Below the pieces are notes generated by a model. That model was not told the origin of the DNA. It ran no database searches and was given only the letters and a program-made list of their open reading frames with translations. From the NCBI RefSeq assembly GCF_025356155.1, contig NZ_JANXUQ010000113.1:1-46254 (forward strand): a stretch of DNA of 46,254 nt, written 5' to 3'. This DNA is from Rhodoferax sp. (GTDB lineage Bacteria; Pseudomonadota; Gammaproteobacteria; Burkholderiales; Burkholderiaceae_C). The translations under genes and the position numbers were made by a program. Positions within the stretch are counted from its first letter, which is position 1. Each line of letters begins with the position of its first letter. Shown here one piece after another: positions 17,748-27,780 of the stretch.

Positions 17748-18377
17748 TTGTTTTCCATCATACAAGCCGCTGGCTGGCCAATCTGGCCCCTCATTGCCTG
17801 CTCCGTATTGGCCCTGGCCATTGTTATCGACCGTTTCATCAGCCTCAAGGGCAGCAAGGTGGCACCTCCACGCCTGCTGGACGAAGTGCTGAGCGTCACC
17901 CGCACCGCCATACCCGGGCCTGACGTCGTGAGCCAACTTGAGAAAAATTCGGCCTTGGGTGAGGTGCTGGCCAGCGGACTGCGCGCCATCAATTCGGACG
18001 CGCGCTGCACCGAAGACGACCTGCGCGCCACGATGGAGAGTACGGGCCGTATCGTCGCCCACCGACTGGAATTGCGCCTGAGCGCGCTGGCCACCATTGC
18101 GTCGGCTGCACCGCTGATGGGCCTGTTTGGCACCGTGGTCGGCATGATCGAAATTTTCGGCTCGCAAGCTCCCGGTGGCGCAACCGGTGCCAACCCCGCG
18201 CAACTTGCACACGGTATTTCGATCGCTCTGTACAACACCGCCTTTGGCCTGATTGTGGCGATCCCCTCGCTGATCTTCTGGCGCTACTTCCGCGGCCGGG
18301 TCGACGCCTACCTGCTGACGTTGGAATTGGCCGCCGAGCATTTGGCGCGCCACCTCAAGGTATTCCGCAAGCAGTAA
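17748..18377 (+). CDS. exbB: MotA/TolQ/ExbB proton-channel family protein
   Basis: Inner-membrane proton-channel subunit that, with an ExbD-type partner, energises outer-membrane transport or envelope processes. The 209 residues start with a hydrophobic segment (GWPIWPLIACSVLALAIVIDRF), a cytoplasmic loop, and two further membrane segments around LATIASAAPLMGLFGTVVGMIEIF and ISIALYNTAFGLIVAIPSLIFW, both conserved in the family. The start is TTG, decided by ACGGAG at 17735-17740, 7 bases upstream. The ExbD gene follows after 6 bases. No tonB is seen, so an ExbB versus TolQ role is inferred from length and partner. Confidence 0.9.
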   Translation: MFSIIQAAGWPIWPLIACSVLALAIVIDRFISLKGSKVAPPRLLDEVLSVTRTAIPGPDVVSQLEKNSALGEVLASGLRAINSDARCTEDDLRATMESTGRIVAHRLELRLSALATIASAAPLMGLFGTVVGMIEIFGSQAPGGATGANPAQLAHGISIALYNTAFGLIVAIPSLIFWRYFRGRVDAYLLTLELAAEHLARHLKVFRKQ

Positions 18378-18383
18378 GACCCT

Positions 18384-18812
18384 ATGAACTTCCGCGCCCG
18401 AACCACCGAAGAACCCGAGATCAATCTGATCCCGTTCATTGACGTGTTGCTGGTGGTGTTGATCTTCCTGATGCTGTCTACCACCTACAGCAAGTTCACC
18501 GAAATGCAGCTCAAGCTGCCGGTTGCCGATACCGATGCCCAGCGCGACTACGCCAAGGAACTGATCGTGGGCGTCAGCGCCGATGGTGCCTTCAGCGTGA
18601 ACCGCGTACCCGTGGTCGGCCGTACGCTGGAGAGTGTCTCGGTGGCCCTGACCGAAGGTGCCAAGGCGGGCAAGGACACCGTGGTCATCATCAGCGCCGA
18701 TGCCAGCGCCAAACACCAATCGGTGGTGACGGTCATGGAAGCCGCGCGGCGCTCAGGACTGAACCAGATCACCTTCGCCACGCAGTCCTCAGCGCAGGCG
18801 GGTGGCCGCTAG
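18384..18812 (+). CDS. exbD: ExbD/TolR family biopolymer transport protein
   Basis: Partner of the preceding proton channel. It has a single N-terminal membrane segment in [20 protein letters not shown], with the conserved proton-carrying Asp after PFI, then a periplasmic domain (142 residues in all). [15 protein letters not shown] and [16 protein letters not shown] are typical of the ExbD periplasmic fold. It is followed by lpxK after 4 bases, so the channel genes are co-transcribed with lipid A synthesis. Confidence 0.92.
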   Translation: MNFRARTTEEPEINLIPFIDVLLVVLIFLMLSTTYSKFTEMQLKLPVADTDAQRDYAKELIVGVSADGAFSVNRVPVVGRTLESVSVALTEGAKAGKDTVVIISADASAKHQSVVTVMEAARRSGLNQITFATQSSAQAGGR

Positions 18813-18816
18813 CACG

Positions 18817-19893
18817 ATGGCCGGTGCTTTGCGGCCCGCGCTGCAAAGGATTTTGTTGCGTGCGTGGACCAAGCGGTCCGGGGTCGCCAGTCTGCTGTGG
18901 TCCATTTCCCTGTTTTTCCAATGCCTGGTCTGGTTACGGCGCCAGCTCTACGACTGGGGCATCTTTAAAACCCAACGCGTGGATGCCGTGGTCATCGTTG
19001 TTGGCAATGTGGTTGCCGGTGGCGCGGGCAAGACCCCCACCGTCATGGCCGTGGTGCAGCATTTACAGACGCAGGGGCATGCCGTGGGGGTGATCTCCCG
19101 AGGCTACGGGCGCAACAACAGCGCGGCCTGTGTTGAAGTGCTGAAAGAATCGCGGCCCGAGGATGTCGGCGACGAGCCGCTGCTGATCCAGCGCACCTGC
19201 CGGGTTCCTGTATTCGTTGGCCCTACACGCCACGCAGCCGCCACCGCCCTGCTGGCCCGCTACCCACAAACCCAGATGATCGTCTGCGACGACGGCCTGC
19301 AGCATTACGCGTTGTGCCGGGATCTGGAAATCTGCGTATTCGACGACCGGGGTTACGGCAATGGCTGGCTGCTGCCAGCAGGTCCCTTGCGCGAGGGCTG
19401 GCCCCGCAAGGCGGTGGCTCGCTCGGGTCAAAGCGCCGATCGCCTGTTGGTGCTGCATACCGGCATCAACCCTGCCTTTGCCGGCCACACTGCACGGCGC
19501 AGTCTGGCGCCGTTTGCGGTCGGGCAAGAGGGAGCACGCGTGCCGCTGGAGGGCCTGTGCGCGCCCGGCGCCAAACCCCTGCTCGCGTTGGCGGGTATTG
19601 CCCAGCCCGAGTCATTTTTTGCAATGCTGCATGCGTTGCACTTGCCGCTGTCAAAGACGCTTGCGTTGCCTGATCACTACCATTTTGATAGCGCATTAGC
19701 CATATTCCACGAGGGCTACCAGGTGATTTGCACAGAGAAGGATGCTGCCAAGCTATGGCCACTGGCACCGGATGCACTGGCTGTTCCGCTGGTGTTCGAA
19801 CCTGAGCTTGCCTTCTTCTCCGCGCTCGACACGGCGCTCACCCCCCTACTCTCCACAAAGCTATCATCTGCCCATGGACACCCGACTACTTGA
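18817..19893 (+). CDS. lpxK: Tetraacyldisaccharide 4'-kinase
   Basis: Phosphorylates the 4' position of the lipid A disaccharide precursor at the inner face of the cytoplasmic membrane. An N-terminal membrane helix precedes the P-loop [48 protein letters not shown] and [19 protein letters not shown] are conserved. The C-terminal [12 protein letters not shown] is typical. I use the ATG at 18817; an in-frame GTG at 18802 would overlap exbD. A dispersed repeat (19677-19722) encodes [12 protein letters not shown] just before [10 protein letters not shown]. The 358 residues are slightly longer than usual. The 3' end overlaps the next gene by 20 bases. Confidence 0.94.
   Translation: MAGALRPALQRILLRAWTKRSGVASLLWSISLFFQCLVWLRRQLYDWGIFKTQRVDAVVIVVGNVVAGGAGKTPTVMAVVQHLQTQGHAVGVISRGYGRNNSAACVEVLKESRPEDVGDEPLLIQRTCRVPVFVGPTRHAAATALLARYPQTQMIVCDDGLQHYALCRDLEICVFDDRGYGNGWLLPAGPLREGWPRKAVARSGQSADRLLVLHTGINPAFAGHTARRSLAPFAVGQEGARVPLEGLCAPGAKPLLALAGIAQPESFFAMLHALHLPLSKTLALPDHYHFDSALAIFHEGYQVICTEKDAAKLWPLAPDALAVPLVFEPELAFFSALDTALTPLLSTKLSSAHGHPTT
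19677..19722 (+). repeat. Dispersed ~50-base repeat, copy C, inside lpxK
   Basis: GATAGCGCATTAGCCATATT followed by CCACGAGGGCTACCAGG. It shares CATATTCCACGAGGGCTA exactly with copy B and nearly all of its core with copy A. It is translated in a different frame from copy A. Confidence 0.72.
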
Positions 19894-20056
19894 ACTCATC
19901 GTTTGCCCCGTGACCAAAGGGCCCCTGGAATACGACCGCGAAAAGCAGGAACTGTGGTCGCGCAGCGCACGCCTGGCCTACCCGGTGCGCGATGGCATTC
20001 CGGTCTTGCTGGAAAACGAAGCCCGCACGCTGACAGACGACGAACTCGGCCTTTAG
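19874..20056 (+). CDS. Trm112-family (YcaR-like) small protein
   Basis: A 60-residue protein beginning [21 protein letters not shown] and containing [21 protein letters not shown], the Trm112/UPF0434 signature. The family forms a small zinc-ribbon-like fold; eukaryotic Trm112 activates methyltransferases. Here the usual CxxC is reduced to CPVT, so zinc binding is doubtful. The ATG lies 20 bases before the lpxK stop, indicating translational coupling. kdsB follows after 19 bases, the standard betaproteobacterial order. Confidence 0.9.
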   Translation: MDTRLLELIVCPVTKGPLEYDREKQELWSRSARLAYPVRDGIPVLLENEARTLTDDELGL

Positions 20057-20075
20057 GTCTTTAACCAGCGCCAGC

Positions 20076-20846
20076 ATGGCTTACACCGTACTTATTCCGG
20101 CACGGCTGGCCTCCACCCGTTTGCCCAACAAGCCACTGGCCGATATTGGCGGAGCGCCGATGGTGGTGCGTGTGGCGCAACGTGTGCGTTTGGGCGTGCC
20201 GGCCGATGCGCGCATCGTCGTTGCGGCCGACCACCCCTCCATCATCAAGGCCTGCCGAGACCATGGCGTTGAAGCCATCCTGACGCGGGAAGACCACGCT
20301 TCCGGCAGCGACCGCTTGGCCGAAGCCTGCGACCTACTGGCGCTGCGTGAAGACGAGATCGTCGTCAATGTCCAAGGCGACGAGCCGCTGATAGACCCGG
20401 CCTTAGTGCAAGCCGTTGCTGATGTGCTGCAAGCCCAGCCATTGGCCAGCATGGGCACCGCCGCACACGCCATAGACAGCGTCGCCGATTTCACCAACCC
20501 CAACGTGGTCAAGGTCGTGCTGGATGCTGCAGGCCTGGCCCTGTACTTCAGCCGGGCGCCCATTGCATGGTGGCGCGATGGGTTTGCCGAAAGCATTGGC
20601 GCACTCCCCCAGCCCGCGCCGCTACGCCATATTGGCATCTATGCCTACCGGGTCAGTTTTTTGCGCCTGTTCCCCCAATTGCCACAAGCGCCCATCGAAG
20701 TGACCGAAGCACTGGAGCAATTGCGCGCCATGTGGCACGGCCATCGCATCGCTGTACATGTGAGTCCACATGCACCGGGGCCGGGTGTGGACACGCCCGA
20801 AGACCTGGCTCGGGTACGCGCCGTATTTGTTGCCAACAGCGGGTAA
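20076..20846 (+). CDS. kdsB: 3-deoxy-manno-octulosonate cytidylyltransferase
   Basis: Activates KDO with CTP to CMP-KDO for the inner core of lipopolysaccharide. The N-terminal nucleotide-binding [20 protein letters not shown] is diagnostic. [22 protein letters not shown] and the sugar-binding [15 protein letters not shown] follow, then [12 protein letters not shown]. The 256 residues are a full-length enzyme. It works in the same pathway as lpxK two genes upstream. Confidence 0.96.
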   Translation: MAYTVLIPARLASTRLPNKPLADIGGAPMVVRVAQRVRLGVPADARIVVAADHPSIIKACRDHGVEAILTREDHASGSDRLAEACDLLALREDEIVVNVQGDEPLIDPALVQAVADVLQAQPLASMGTAAHAIDSVADFTNPNVVKVVLDAAGLALYFSRAPIAWWRDGFAESIGALPQPAPLRHIGIYAYRVSFLRLFPQLPQAPIEVTEALEQLRAMWHGHRIAVHVSPHAPGPGVDTPEDLARVRAVFVANSG

Positions 20847-21620
<774 letters not shown>

Positions 21621-21641
21621 TCTGGCCATTGCACTTCCATC

Positions 21642-21665
21642 AAAAGGCCGCTGCTGCGGCCTTTT
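21642..21665. terminator. Bidirectional terminator between adk and asparaginase
   Basis: AAAAGGCCGC-TGCT-GCGGCCTTTT is a perfect stem with A and T runs on either side, so it can stop transcripts from both convergent genes. It abuts the asparaginase stop at 21666. Confidence 0.9.
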
Positions 21666-22643
21666 CTACGACATCAGCTCCAGCATCAAGGCGATGCGGG
21701 CTTTGACGGGCGACAAGCCCTGCGAATCTGGAAAGTCGCTATCCACTGCGCCGACCACTACGCTGCCGTAAGCGCAGCGGGTAGACCGCACGACCCGTAC
21801 CCCCCTCGCTTGGACCTCGCGCAGCGCAGACTCCAAGTCTTCGTGGATGGTGCCGTTGCCGGTGCCCGCCACAACAATACCTTGTACGGGTTGCTCGGTA
21901 CCCCCAGGCGCAGCACATAGAGCACGCACAGTAGCGCCAGTGGCGCCCGCATAACTGGTGATGATTTCTACGCGCGGCCATGCATCTTTGGACAAGGCAT
22001 CTATAGAAAAGTCCGACACCGGCATTTCCATTGCCGGATACGCATGCAACCGGCGCACCCATCCCTCTTCCACATAGGCCAGCGGCCCGGCATCGCCTGA
22101 ATCAAAGGCGTTGAGGCGGTACGGATGGACTTTTTGCACATCACGCGCGCAGTGCACGCTGCCGGCACACACCACCAGCACACCGTGGAGATCGGCCGAG
22201 CGGGCCACGGCCACTGCATCCAGCACATTCTGTGGACCATCAGGCGCCAGAGATGATGCCGGGCGCATGGCGCAGGTCAGCACTACGGATTTCTCCACCA
22301 ACAACTGCTGGGGCAAGACGAGCGACAAAAAGAAAGCGGTTTCTTCCAACGTATCCGTACCGTGTGCGACCACAACCGAATCCACCGCAGGCTGGGACAG
22401 ATGGTGCTGGATGCGCTGGGCCAGGTTGCGCCAATGCGCCCAACCCATGTCCTTACTGTCAACCTGCGCCACCTGCTCTGACATGAAACCCTGATCACCT
22501 AAAGCTTGTTGCAGGCTGGGAATGGCCCGCAACAACTGCCCCACGCCCACCTGTGCGGCGGTGTATCCCACGTTGTCACCGGCGTGGGCTGCTGTGCCGG
22601 CAATCGTGCCGCCGGTACCCAAAAAAACTATCTTTTTCAACAT
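21666..22643 (-). CDS. L-asparaginase
   Basis: Hydrolyses asparagine to aspartate and ammonia. The first catalytic threonine lies in [14 protein letters not shown] and the second in [17 protein letters not shown], both signature motifs. There is no signal peptide, which points to a cytoplasmic enzyme. The start at 22643 places the first motif at the N-terminus; the frame is open 7 codons further. The 325-residue length is normal. It diverges from lexA with a LexA box about 50 bases upstream of its start. Confidence 0.93.
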   Translation of the reverse strand: MLKKIVFLGTGGTIAGTAAHAGDNVGYTAAQVGVGQLLRAIPSLQQALGDQGFMSEQVAQVDSKDMGWAHWRNLAQRIQHHLSQPAVDSVVVAHGTDTLEETAFFLSLVLPQQLLVEKSVVLTCAMRPASSLAPDGPQNVLDAVAVARSADLHGVLVVCAGSVHCARDVQKVHPYRLNAFDSGDAGPLAYVEEGWVRRLHAYPAMEMPVSDFSIDALSKDAWPRVEIITSYAGATGATVRALCAAPGGTEQPVQGIVVAGTGNGTIHEDLESALREVQARGVRVVRSTRCAYGSVVVGAVDSDFPDSQGLSPVKARIALMLELMS

Positions 22644-22693
22644 ATTTGTTCTTTTCACTTGCAAACAAAATAAAACTGGTTAAAAATACAGCT

Positions 22694-22713
22694 ACTGGAT
22701 GCCGAAACAGTGT
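22694..22713. promoter_or_regulatory. LexA-binding SOS box
   Basis: TACTG-N10-CAGTG contains the exact CTG-N10-CAG core at 22696-22711. It lies 45 bases before lexA, just downstream of a possible promoter (TTGCAA at 22659-22664, TAAAAA at 22682-22687, spacing 17). Autorepression of lexA is the expected role. The divergent asparaginase could also be affected. Confidence 0.82.
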
Positions 22714-22756
22714 GTATAGACCAACAGCCTACCCGGCCCAGAACCAAGGAGTCAGC

Positions 22757-23431
22757 ATGCTTGAAAGTCCCAAACTTACCGCAAGGCAACAACAGATTCT
22801 GGATCTGATCCAAAGCGCTATTGCCCGCACCGGTGCGCCACCCACACGCGCAGAAATCGCCACCGAACTCGGTTTCAAGTCTGCCAACGCGGCAGAAGAA
22901 CATTTGCAAGCTCTTGCCCGCAAGGGCGTTATCGAGCTGGTCAGCGGCACATCCCGCGGCATCCGGCTCAAGAGCGACACGCTTCGGTCTATCAACGAAT
23001 CCCGCCTCAAGCAATTCTCCATGCCACTCCCCGGCTTAGCCCAGTTGGCACTGCCGCTGGTTGGCCGGGTGGCGGCTGGCTCGCCCATTCTCGCCCAGGA
23101 ACATGTAGACAAAACCTACTACGTGGAAAACAGCCTGTTCCAGCGCCAGCCCGACTACCTGCTCAAGGTGCGCGGCATGTCCATGCGCGACGCCGGCATC
23201 ATGGACGGCGATTTGCTGGCAGTACAAGCTACCAAAGATGCCAAAAACGGCCAGATCATTGTGGCCCGCTTGGGTGATGAAGTGACGGTCAAGCGCTTTA
23301 GGCGCAACAAGCATTTGATCGAACTGCATCCCGAAAACCCGGACTACCAAACCATTGTGGTCGAGCCTGGCGAGCCCTTTGAGATCGAAGGCCTGGCCGT
23401 CGGTCTGATCCGCAACACCATGCTCATGTAA
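22757..23431 (+). CDS. lexA: SOS response repressor LexA
   Basis: Represses DNA damage genes and self-cleaves when RecA is activated. The winged-helix N-terminus shows [13 protein letters not shown] and [23 protein letters not shown]. The cleavage site is Ala107-Gly108 in [10 protein letters not shown]. The catalytic dyad is Ser142 ([10 protein letters not shown]) and Lys179 ([10 protein letters not shown]), 37 residues apart as in E. coli. Of several upstream in-frame codons, ATG at 22757 with AAGGAG at about 22746-22751 gives the standard 224-residue protein. The SOS box upstream implies autoregulation. Confidence 0.97.
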   Translation: MLESPKLTARQQQILDLIQSAIARTGAPPTRAEIATELGFKSANAAEEHLQALARKGVIELVSGTSRGIRLKSDTLRSINESRLKQFSMPLPGLAQLALPLVGRVAAGSPILAQEHVDKTYYVENSLFQRQPDYLLKVRGMSMRDAGIMDGDLLAVQATKDAKNGQIIVARLGDEVTVKRFRRNKHLIELHPENPDYQTIVVEPGEPFEIEGLAVGLIRNTMLM

Positions 23432-23453
23432 TTCCGCACGAAAGCCACCTCCC

Positions 23454-23783
23454 ATGAACACCGCTTTATTTGCCAACGCTGACTTCTTTGGACCACTGCA
23501 GGGCCTGATGCGCTGGTGGTCAGCCAGCCGATTCTCGGCTGTAGGGACACCGCTTCCCAAGCGGGAAGTACGGAATTTTACTCCTAAATTAATAGCTGCA
23601 AACGACCCATTGGCGAGGGCTACAGGCCAGAAGAGCATAGTGCCAATGCCCCTGCGCGTGGTCCGTGTGGTCGAAACCGGGCAGGCTCGCACCAGCGTAG
23701 GCCGCATGGTCATCTCCGGACGTATGGCCGACGTTTGCGCCGAACTGGACCGTCTGGCAGCCCGCGAAGCCGCATTGTCGTAA
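23454..23783 (+). CDS. Small lexA-linked protein, function unknown
   Basis: A 109-residue protein that begins 22 bases after the lexA stop, so it is probably in the same transcript and SOS-controlled. The C-terminal half, PLRVVRVVETGQARTS followed by VGRMVISGRMADVCAELDRL, looks like a conserved module ending in a short helix. The middle (NFTPKLIAANDPLARATG) is encoded by a dispersed repeat and is probably not part of the ancestral protein. It occupies the position of sulA in pseudomonads but shows no SulA-like sequence that I can see. No enzymatic motif is visible. Confidence 0.75.
   Translation: MNTALFANADFFGPLQGLMRWWSASRFSAVGTPLPKREVRNFTPKLIAANDPLARATGQKSIVPMPLRVVRVVETGQARTSVGRMVISGRMADVCAELDRLAAREAALS
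23577..23628 (+). repeat. Dispersed ~50-base repeat, copy D, inside the lexA-linked gene
   Basis: ACTCCTAAATTAATAGCTGC, a variable middle, then GCGAGGGCTACAGGCC. Its left arm matches copy A (CTCCTGAATTTATAGC). It is translated in the same frame as copy A (IAANDPLARATG against [12 protein letters not shown]). Confidence 0.7.
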
Positions 23784-23836
23784 TTGCGTAAAGGCCTGCG
23801 CCCGGTGGGGCGCGATGACAGGGCACAATTGCATCC

Positions 23837-24844
23837 ATGAATATTGTGATTCTGGATGACTATCAGGATGCCGTTCGCAAACTGGAATGCGCTGCAAAGT
23901 TAGAGGCCTACCAAGCCAAGGTGTACACCAATACGATCAAAGGCATTGGCCAATTGTCAGTGCGACTCAAAGAAGCTGACGTGATCGTCCTGATTCGCGA
24001 ACGCACCCACATGAACCGCCAACTCATTGAAAAGCTACCCAAGCTGAAGATGATTTCCCAAACTGGCCGTATTAGCGGCCACCTGGACGTGCAGGCTTGC
24101 ACCGAGCGCGGTATAGCGGTTGCGGAAGGTATTGGGTCTGGTGTGGCACCTGCCGAACTGACCTGGGCTCTGGTTATGGCCGCCATGCGCAGATTGCCGC
24201 ATTACATTGGGAATCTCAAGCATGGCGCATGGCAACAGTCTGGCTTGAAGGCGGGTTCCATGCCACCCAACTTTGGCATCGGTAGCGAATTGCATGGCAA
24301 GGTGTTGGGGATCTGGGGCTACGGAAAAATTGGCCAGATGGTCGCTGGTTTCGGCCGCGCATTTGGTATGAAAGTCGTGGTCTGGGGCAGCGAGGCATCG
24401 CGCGAAAAGGCCCTTCAGGATGGCTATGGGGCATCTCCGAGCCGTGAAGCTTTTTTTGAGCATTGCGACGTGTTGTCGCTACACCTCAGGCTCAGTGACA
24501 CTACGCGCAACCTGGTAGACCATACCGACCTGGCCCGCATGAAGCCTACCGCGCTGCTGGTCAATACGGCGCGTGCCGAGCTGATAGAGACTAATACCTT
24601 AATCAGTGCGCTGAATCGGGGGCGACCCGGTATGGCCGCCGTTGACGTTTTCGACACCGAACCCGTATTACAAGGGCATGCGTTGTTGCGGTTGGAAAAC
24701 TGCATTTGCACACCGCACATTGGCTATGTCGAGCAAAACAACTATGAAAAATTATTTGGTGCAGCCTTTGATAACGTGACCAACTTCATCAAGGGCACGC
24801 CGACCAATATCGTTAACCCTGGTGCGTTACAGGTCCGACGCTGA
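23837..24844 (+). CDS. D-2-hydroxyacid dehydrogenase family protein
   Basis: NAD-dependent 2-hydroxyacid dehydrogenase of 335 residues. The Rossmann motif is GIWGYGKIGQMVAGFGRAFG. The catalytic residues are Arg in VNTARAELIE, Glu in VDVFDTEPVL and His in CTPHIGYVEQ. RAELIE replaces the usual RGGLVD, and QTGRISGHLD replaces the common GVDNID loop, which marks a distinct subgroup of unknown substrate. It is only distantly similar to the dehydrogenase at 6363-7376. Its stop is 4 bases from that of the convergent FimV-like gene. Confidence 0.88.
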   Translation: MNIVILDDYQDAVRKLECAAKLEAYQAKVYTNTIKGIGQLSVRLKEADVIVLIRERTHMNRQLIEKLPKLKMISQTGRISGHLDVQACTERGIAVAEGIGSGVAPAELTWALVMAAMRRLPHYIGNLKHGAWQQSGLKAGSMPPNFGIGSELHGKVLGIWGYGKIGQMVAGFGRAFGMKVVVWGSEASREKALQDGYGASPSREAFFEHCDVLSLHLRLSDTTRNLVDHTDLARMKPTALLVNTARAELIETNTLISALNRGRPGMAAVDVFDTEPVLQGHALLRLENCICTPHIGYVEQNNYEKLFGAAFDNVTNFIKGTPTNIVNPGALQVRR

Positions 24845-24848
24845 ACGC

Positions 24849-26798
24849 TCAGCTCGGTTTGCTTTTGTCGTCACTGGGCGCCGAGGGCGACCAACCCCTG
24901 CCGTCAACATCGACCAGATTGCCACCACGCGGCTCCGATAGATCGAAATCCACCACCACATCGGATGCAGCGCCAGCTGGTTCTATGGGAGTCGGGGCAG
25001 TTTTCGCGGCACTGAACGCCATAAAGCCCGAATCGAAAGACAAAGAGGCGATGCGACTGGCCACTCCGTGCAGCAGCAGCAAGTCGCGGAAGGCTTCCAA
25101 GTCAAAATTTTGTCCGCCAGCTTCTCTGTGCGTACGCACCAGAGAGTTTTCGATGTAAGAAATCGCATCTTCTTCTGGCCAAAGCGCAACGATACGGCCA
25201 CACACTTCGGGGTAGGCTTCCAAGCCGCTCCCAGGTCGGTTGAAGTCGGCATAGGCCGGCACGTGGCCATTAAAAATGGCATTGAATCCACTGCGGTAGT
25301 GGTCGTACTCAACCTTGCGCCCCAGCGTATGCAAGACCTTGAGTAACTCGAGCGAAACCAAGGGGTTGGCATCTGCGCTAGCATCCACACTCTCTTGCAG
25401 CAGAGCGACGGCCTCTTCATGTTGGCCCAAAGTCATGAAAAATTCTGCCTGCTGGCGGACATCCAGCATTTCCTTGGTGTTGACTGAGCGCAGCGTCGCG
25501 GACATGCTGTGCGCAAAATCCATATGCCCCGACGCGCGCAACACCGGTTTGCTGGGAGTAGCATCCGGTTGGGGGGGTTTTGTGTCAGACGGTGCCGACG
25601 GATTATTTTCACCGGCATCGTCCAAATAGAGGTCGATGTCCATCTGGGTGCCGCCTTGCGCGGGGGCAACAACCATACCGTCTATTGCTGCAGTAGATCG
25701 CGCATCCATTTTTTTGGCATTCTGCGTGCCCGCGTTTCTTGGTGCGGGGATGTCGCCTTCGCCAAATTCAACGGTCTCCGCCCGATCGCCTGTGGTATCG
25801 CCCCGCCACCAGGGGACTCCTGCCATTCCTCTCCATGGTGCCCGATTCCACACAAGGGCTATGGCCAAACCACACAGAACTATCGCAGCAAAGAGTCCGA
25901 AGACCAATGGGTTGGAGTAACGTTCAGACTCGGCCCTGTCAAGGCGGCGCGTCAACTCCTCCAGCACCTGGCGATTTTTCACGGTAATGTCGTGTAGCCC
26001 CCTGAGGTCTGAGTCCAGGGCGCTTCGGCGGCTTTCTGCACTCCATATTTCCTGTGGCGTGGCATTTAGAGAGCGCCAAAGCGCCGCAGCCCTCGCACGC
26101 TTTTGCGGGTCTTCGCCTTGCTCCACAAACAATTCGTCACTGAGTTTCAACGTGGGGTCTCGCTCCGGCGCCAAGTCCAGAGGCGCCAGTTTGAGACGGG
26201 CTCTGCGGCCTTCAAGCTTGGGAGATTTGGGAGCGGGTTTAACGTCTGCCGCACGCCCGGGTTTTGCATCGACGGTGGCCGCTTTGGCGCGCCTATCAGC
26301 GGTTGGAACCGTGGGCATAGCTTTGTCGGGGGATGCCGGCTGGATTACCGACACAGTGCGCGGCGTTGGAGAAACCAACGGCAGATCTGAAATGTTTGGG
26401 GAGGGCACCACGCTCGCCGCCGATTCGGCCAGCATGACGTAACGACGAATTGTCTTACTCTCGCATCCAGCGCGCAGGTACACCGTGACCACTGGCTCAT
26501 CGACACCAGCCTGTGCAGTGACCGTTACGTTTGCCGATTGGGACTGGGGCAACAATTCGCTGCTTACGCTCACCCGGCTGGCATCCTGACGGCTATCACC
26601 GTAAAAAACATCCGCCTCGAAACACATTGCAGACGCACCCTCCCCCGTCTCCATTTGGACAGGAACCGTCAATTTGAGTGCCTGCCCTAAAAGCACGGCG
26701 CCATTGGCGCGCCCCAAAGTCAGCGCGGAACTGCTCATCGCAACGCAAAAAGTTGCAACTCCCAATATCCCAAATACATTTTTTTTATGGAGTTTCAT
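24849..26798 (-). CDS. FimV-like membrane protein
   Basis: A 649-residue protein with a signal peptide (residues 1-25, ending SSSALTLG) and a FimV-type N-terminal domain, shown by LGRANGAVLLGQALKLTVPV and CFEADVFYGDSRQDASRV. A Pro/Ala/Lys-rich linker (about 130-210), a coiled coil (about 258-293), one membrane segment (about 297-317) and a cytoplasmic part with a TPR-like region (QAEFFMTLGQHEEAVALLQE, near 455) follow. FimV/HubP proteins organise the cell pole and type IV pili. No LysM motif is evident between the N-terminal domain and the linker. Product name is by resemblance; role is inferred. Confidence 0.72.
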   Translation of the reverse strand: MKLHKKNVFGILGVATFCVAMSSSALTLGRANGAVLLGQALKLTVPVQMETGEGASAMCFEADVFYGDSRQDASRVSVSSELLPQSQSANVTVTAQAGVDEPVVTVYLRAGCESKTIRRYVMLAESAASVVPSPNISDLPLVSPTPRTVSVIQPASPDKAMPTVPTADRRAKAATVDAKPGRAADVKPAPKSPKLEGRRARLKLAPLDLAPERDPTLKLSDELFVEQGEDPQKRARAAALWRSLNATPQEIWSAESRRSALDSDLRGLHDITVKNRQVLEELTRRLDRAESERYSNPLVFGLFAAIVLCGLAIALVWNRAPWRGMAGVPWWRGDTTGDRAETVEFGEGDIPAPRNAGTQNAKKMDARSTAAIDGMVVAPAQGGTQMDIDLYLDDAGENNPSAPSDTKPPQPDATPSKPVLRASGHMDFAHSMSATLRSVNTKEMLDVRQQAEFFMTLGQHEEAVALLQESVDASADANPLVSLELLKVLHTLGRKVEYDHYRSGFNAIFNGHVPAYADFNRPGSGLEAYPEVCGRIVALWPEEDAISYIENSLVRTHREAGGQNFDLEAFRDLLLLHGVASRIASLSFDSGFMAFSAAKTAPTPIEPAGAASDVVVDFDLSEPRGGNLVDVDGRGWSPSAPSDDKSKPS

Positions 26799-27029
26799 CT
26801 ATGGAACAGATTTTCGCATATGGACATTCTCTGCCAAAGCCCCTAAAAGGCCGACTCCGCCATCCAGTCCGCAGGCTAAGCCAGCAAATTGGGAGGTGGC
26901 CATTTACCGATCACCAGACGTCGTTTACTTCTCAGACACGCGCGCGACAAACCCGCAGACAAAAGCCTGACTCGCAGGTGACAATGACACCGTCACACCC
27001 GACAGATGCAGTCACCAAAAAGACAAGCT

Positions 27030-27749
27030 ATGGACGAACCCATCCTTACTATCGACGAACGATCAGCAATCAACGGCGGTCGCTGGTTTTCTTCGCTATC
27101 CCCTTCACTCAAACACGACATTCTTCGATGTGCTTACGTCAAACGCCACAAAGACGGCGACCTGATCGCAGCCCGCGGCGAGCCGCCGGAGGATTGGATC
27201 GCCTGCGCACGGGGCGCTGTTCGGGTGAGTTCCACGTCGATTTCCGGCAAACAAATCACGCTGACCTATGTAGAGCCCGGAATTTGGTTCGGAGATGTTT
27301 CAATTTTCGACGGCGACCGACGGACCCACGACGCGTACGCGCATGGGGACACGACAATTCTGTGCGTGGCCAAGGCGGATTTCAAGAAAATCTTGGCGCT
27401 GCATGTCGAACTATACGAAGCGCTGCTGCGACTGCACGCACGCCGCATTCGGCAACTGTACGGCTTGGTAGAAGACCTCAACACCCTGCCACTGCGGGCG
27501 CGCCTCGCGAAGCAGCTGCTGCACTTGGTGCGCAGCTATGGAGTGCCATCGCTCAGCGACGCCAGCGAGGTGCGAATTGGCCTCCAATTGGCCCAAGAGG
27601 AATTGGCCCAACTGCTGGGCGCATCCCGACAGCGGGTCAACCAGGAGCTGAAATCCATGGAGCGCGATGGTGCCATTCGCATCGAGCAAGGTGGCTTGGT
27701 GATACGCGATCGCGTGGCGCTGATGCACATCATTGATGCCGACAACTGA
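27030..27749 (+). CDS. Crp/Fnr-family transcriptional regulator
   Basis: A 239-residue regulator with an N-terminal cyclic-nucleotide-binding-like beta-barrel (GDLIAARGEPPEDW to EPGIWFGDVSIFDG) and a C-terminal winged helix whose recognition helix is in LAQEELAQLLGASRQRVNQELKSMERDG. It has no Fnr-type N-terminal cysteines, so an iron-sulfur oxygen sensor is unlikely. The arginine-serine pair of classic cAMP binding is not obvious. MDEPILT at 27030 is chosen; ATG at 27006 is also possible. Phosphotransferase and acyl-CoA dehydrogenase genes follow on the same strand. The 207-base divergent gap upstream shows no clear promoter. Confidence 0.9.
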   Translation: MDEPILTIDERSAINGGRWFSSLSPSLKHDILRCAYVKRHKDGDLIAARGEPPEDWIACARGAVRVSSTSISGKQITLTYVEPGIWFGDVSIFDGDRRTHDAYAHGDTTILCVAKADFKKILALHVELYEALLRLHARRIRQLYGLVEDLNTLPLRARLAKQLLHLVRSYGVPSLSDASEVRIGLQLAQEELAQLLGASRQRVNQELKSMERDGAIRIEQGGLVIRDRVALMHIIDADN

Positions 27750-27780
27750 TACGACCACAAACACTACCACCTGAAAGACC

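Noticed and set aside
22676..22692. A second LexA box next to the first (CTG...CAG)
   Set aside because: The spacer is 11 bases, not 10, so it does not fit the consensus.
25845..25870. A sixth repeat copy in the FimV-like gene (ATTCCACACAAGGGCTAT)
   Set aside because: It lacks the left arm and lies in the well-defined membrane segment, so the likeness is probably chance.
26674..27736. Long plus-strand open frames over the FimV-like start and the Crp/Fnr gene
   Set aside because: They give low-complexity Arg/Pro-rich translations and overlap well-supported genes in other frames.
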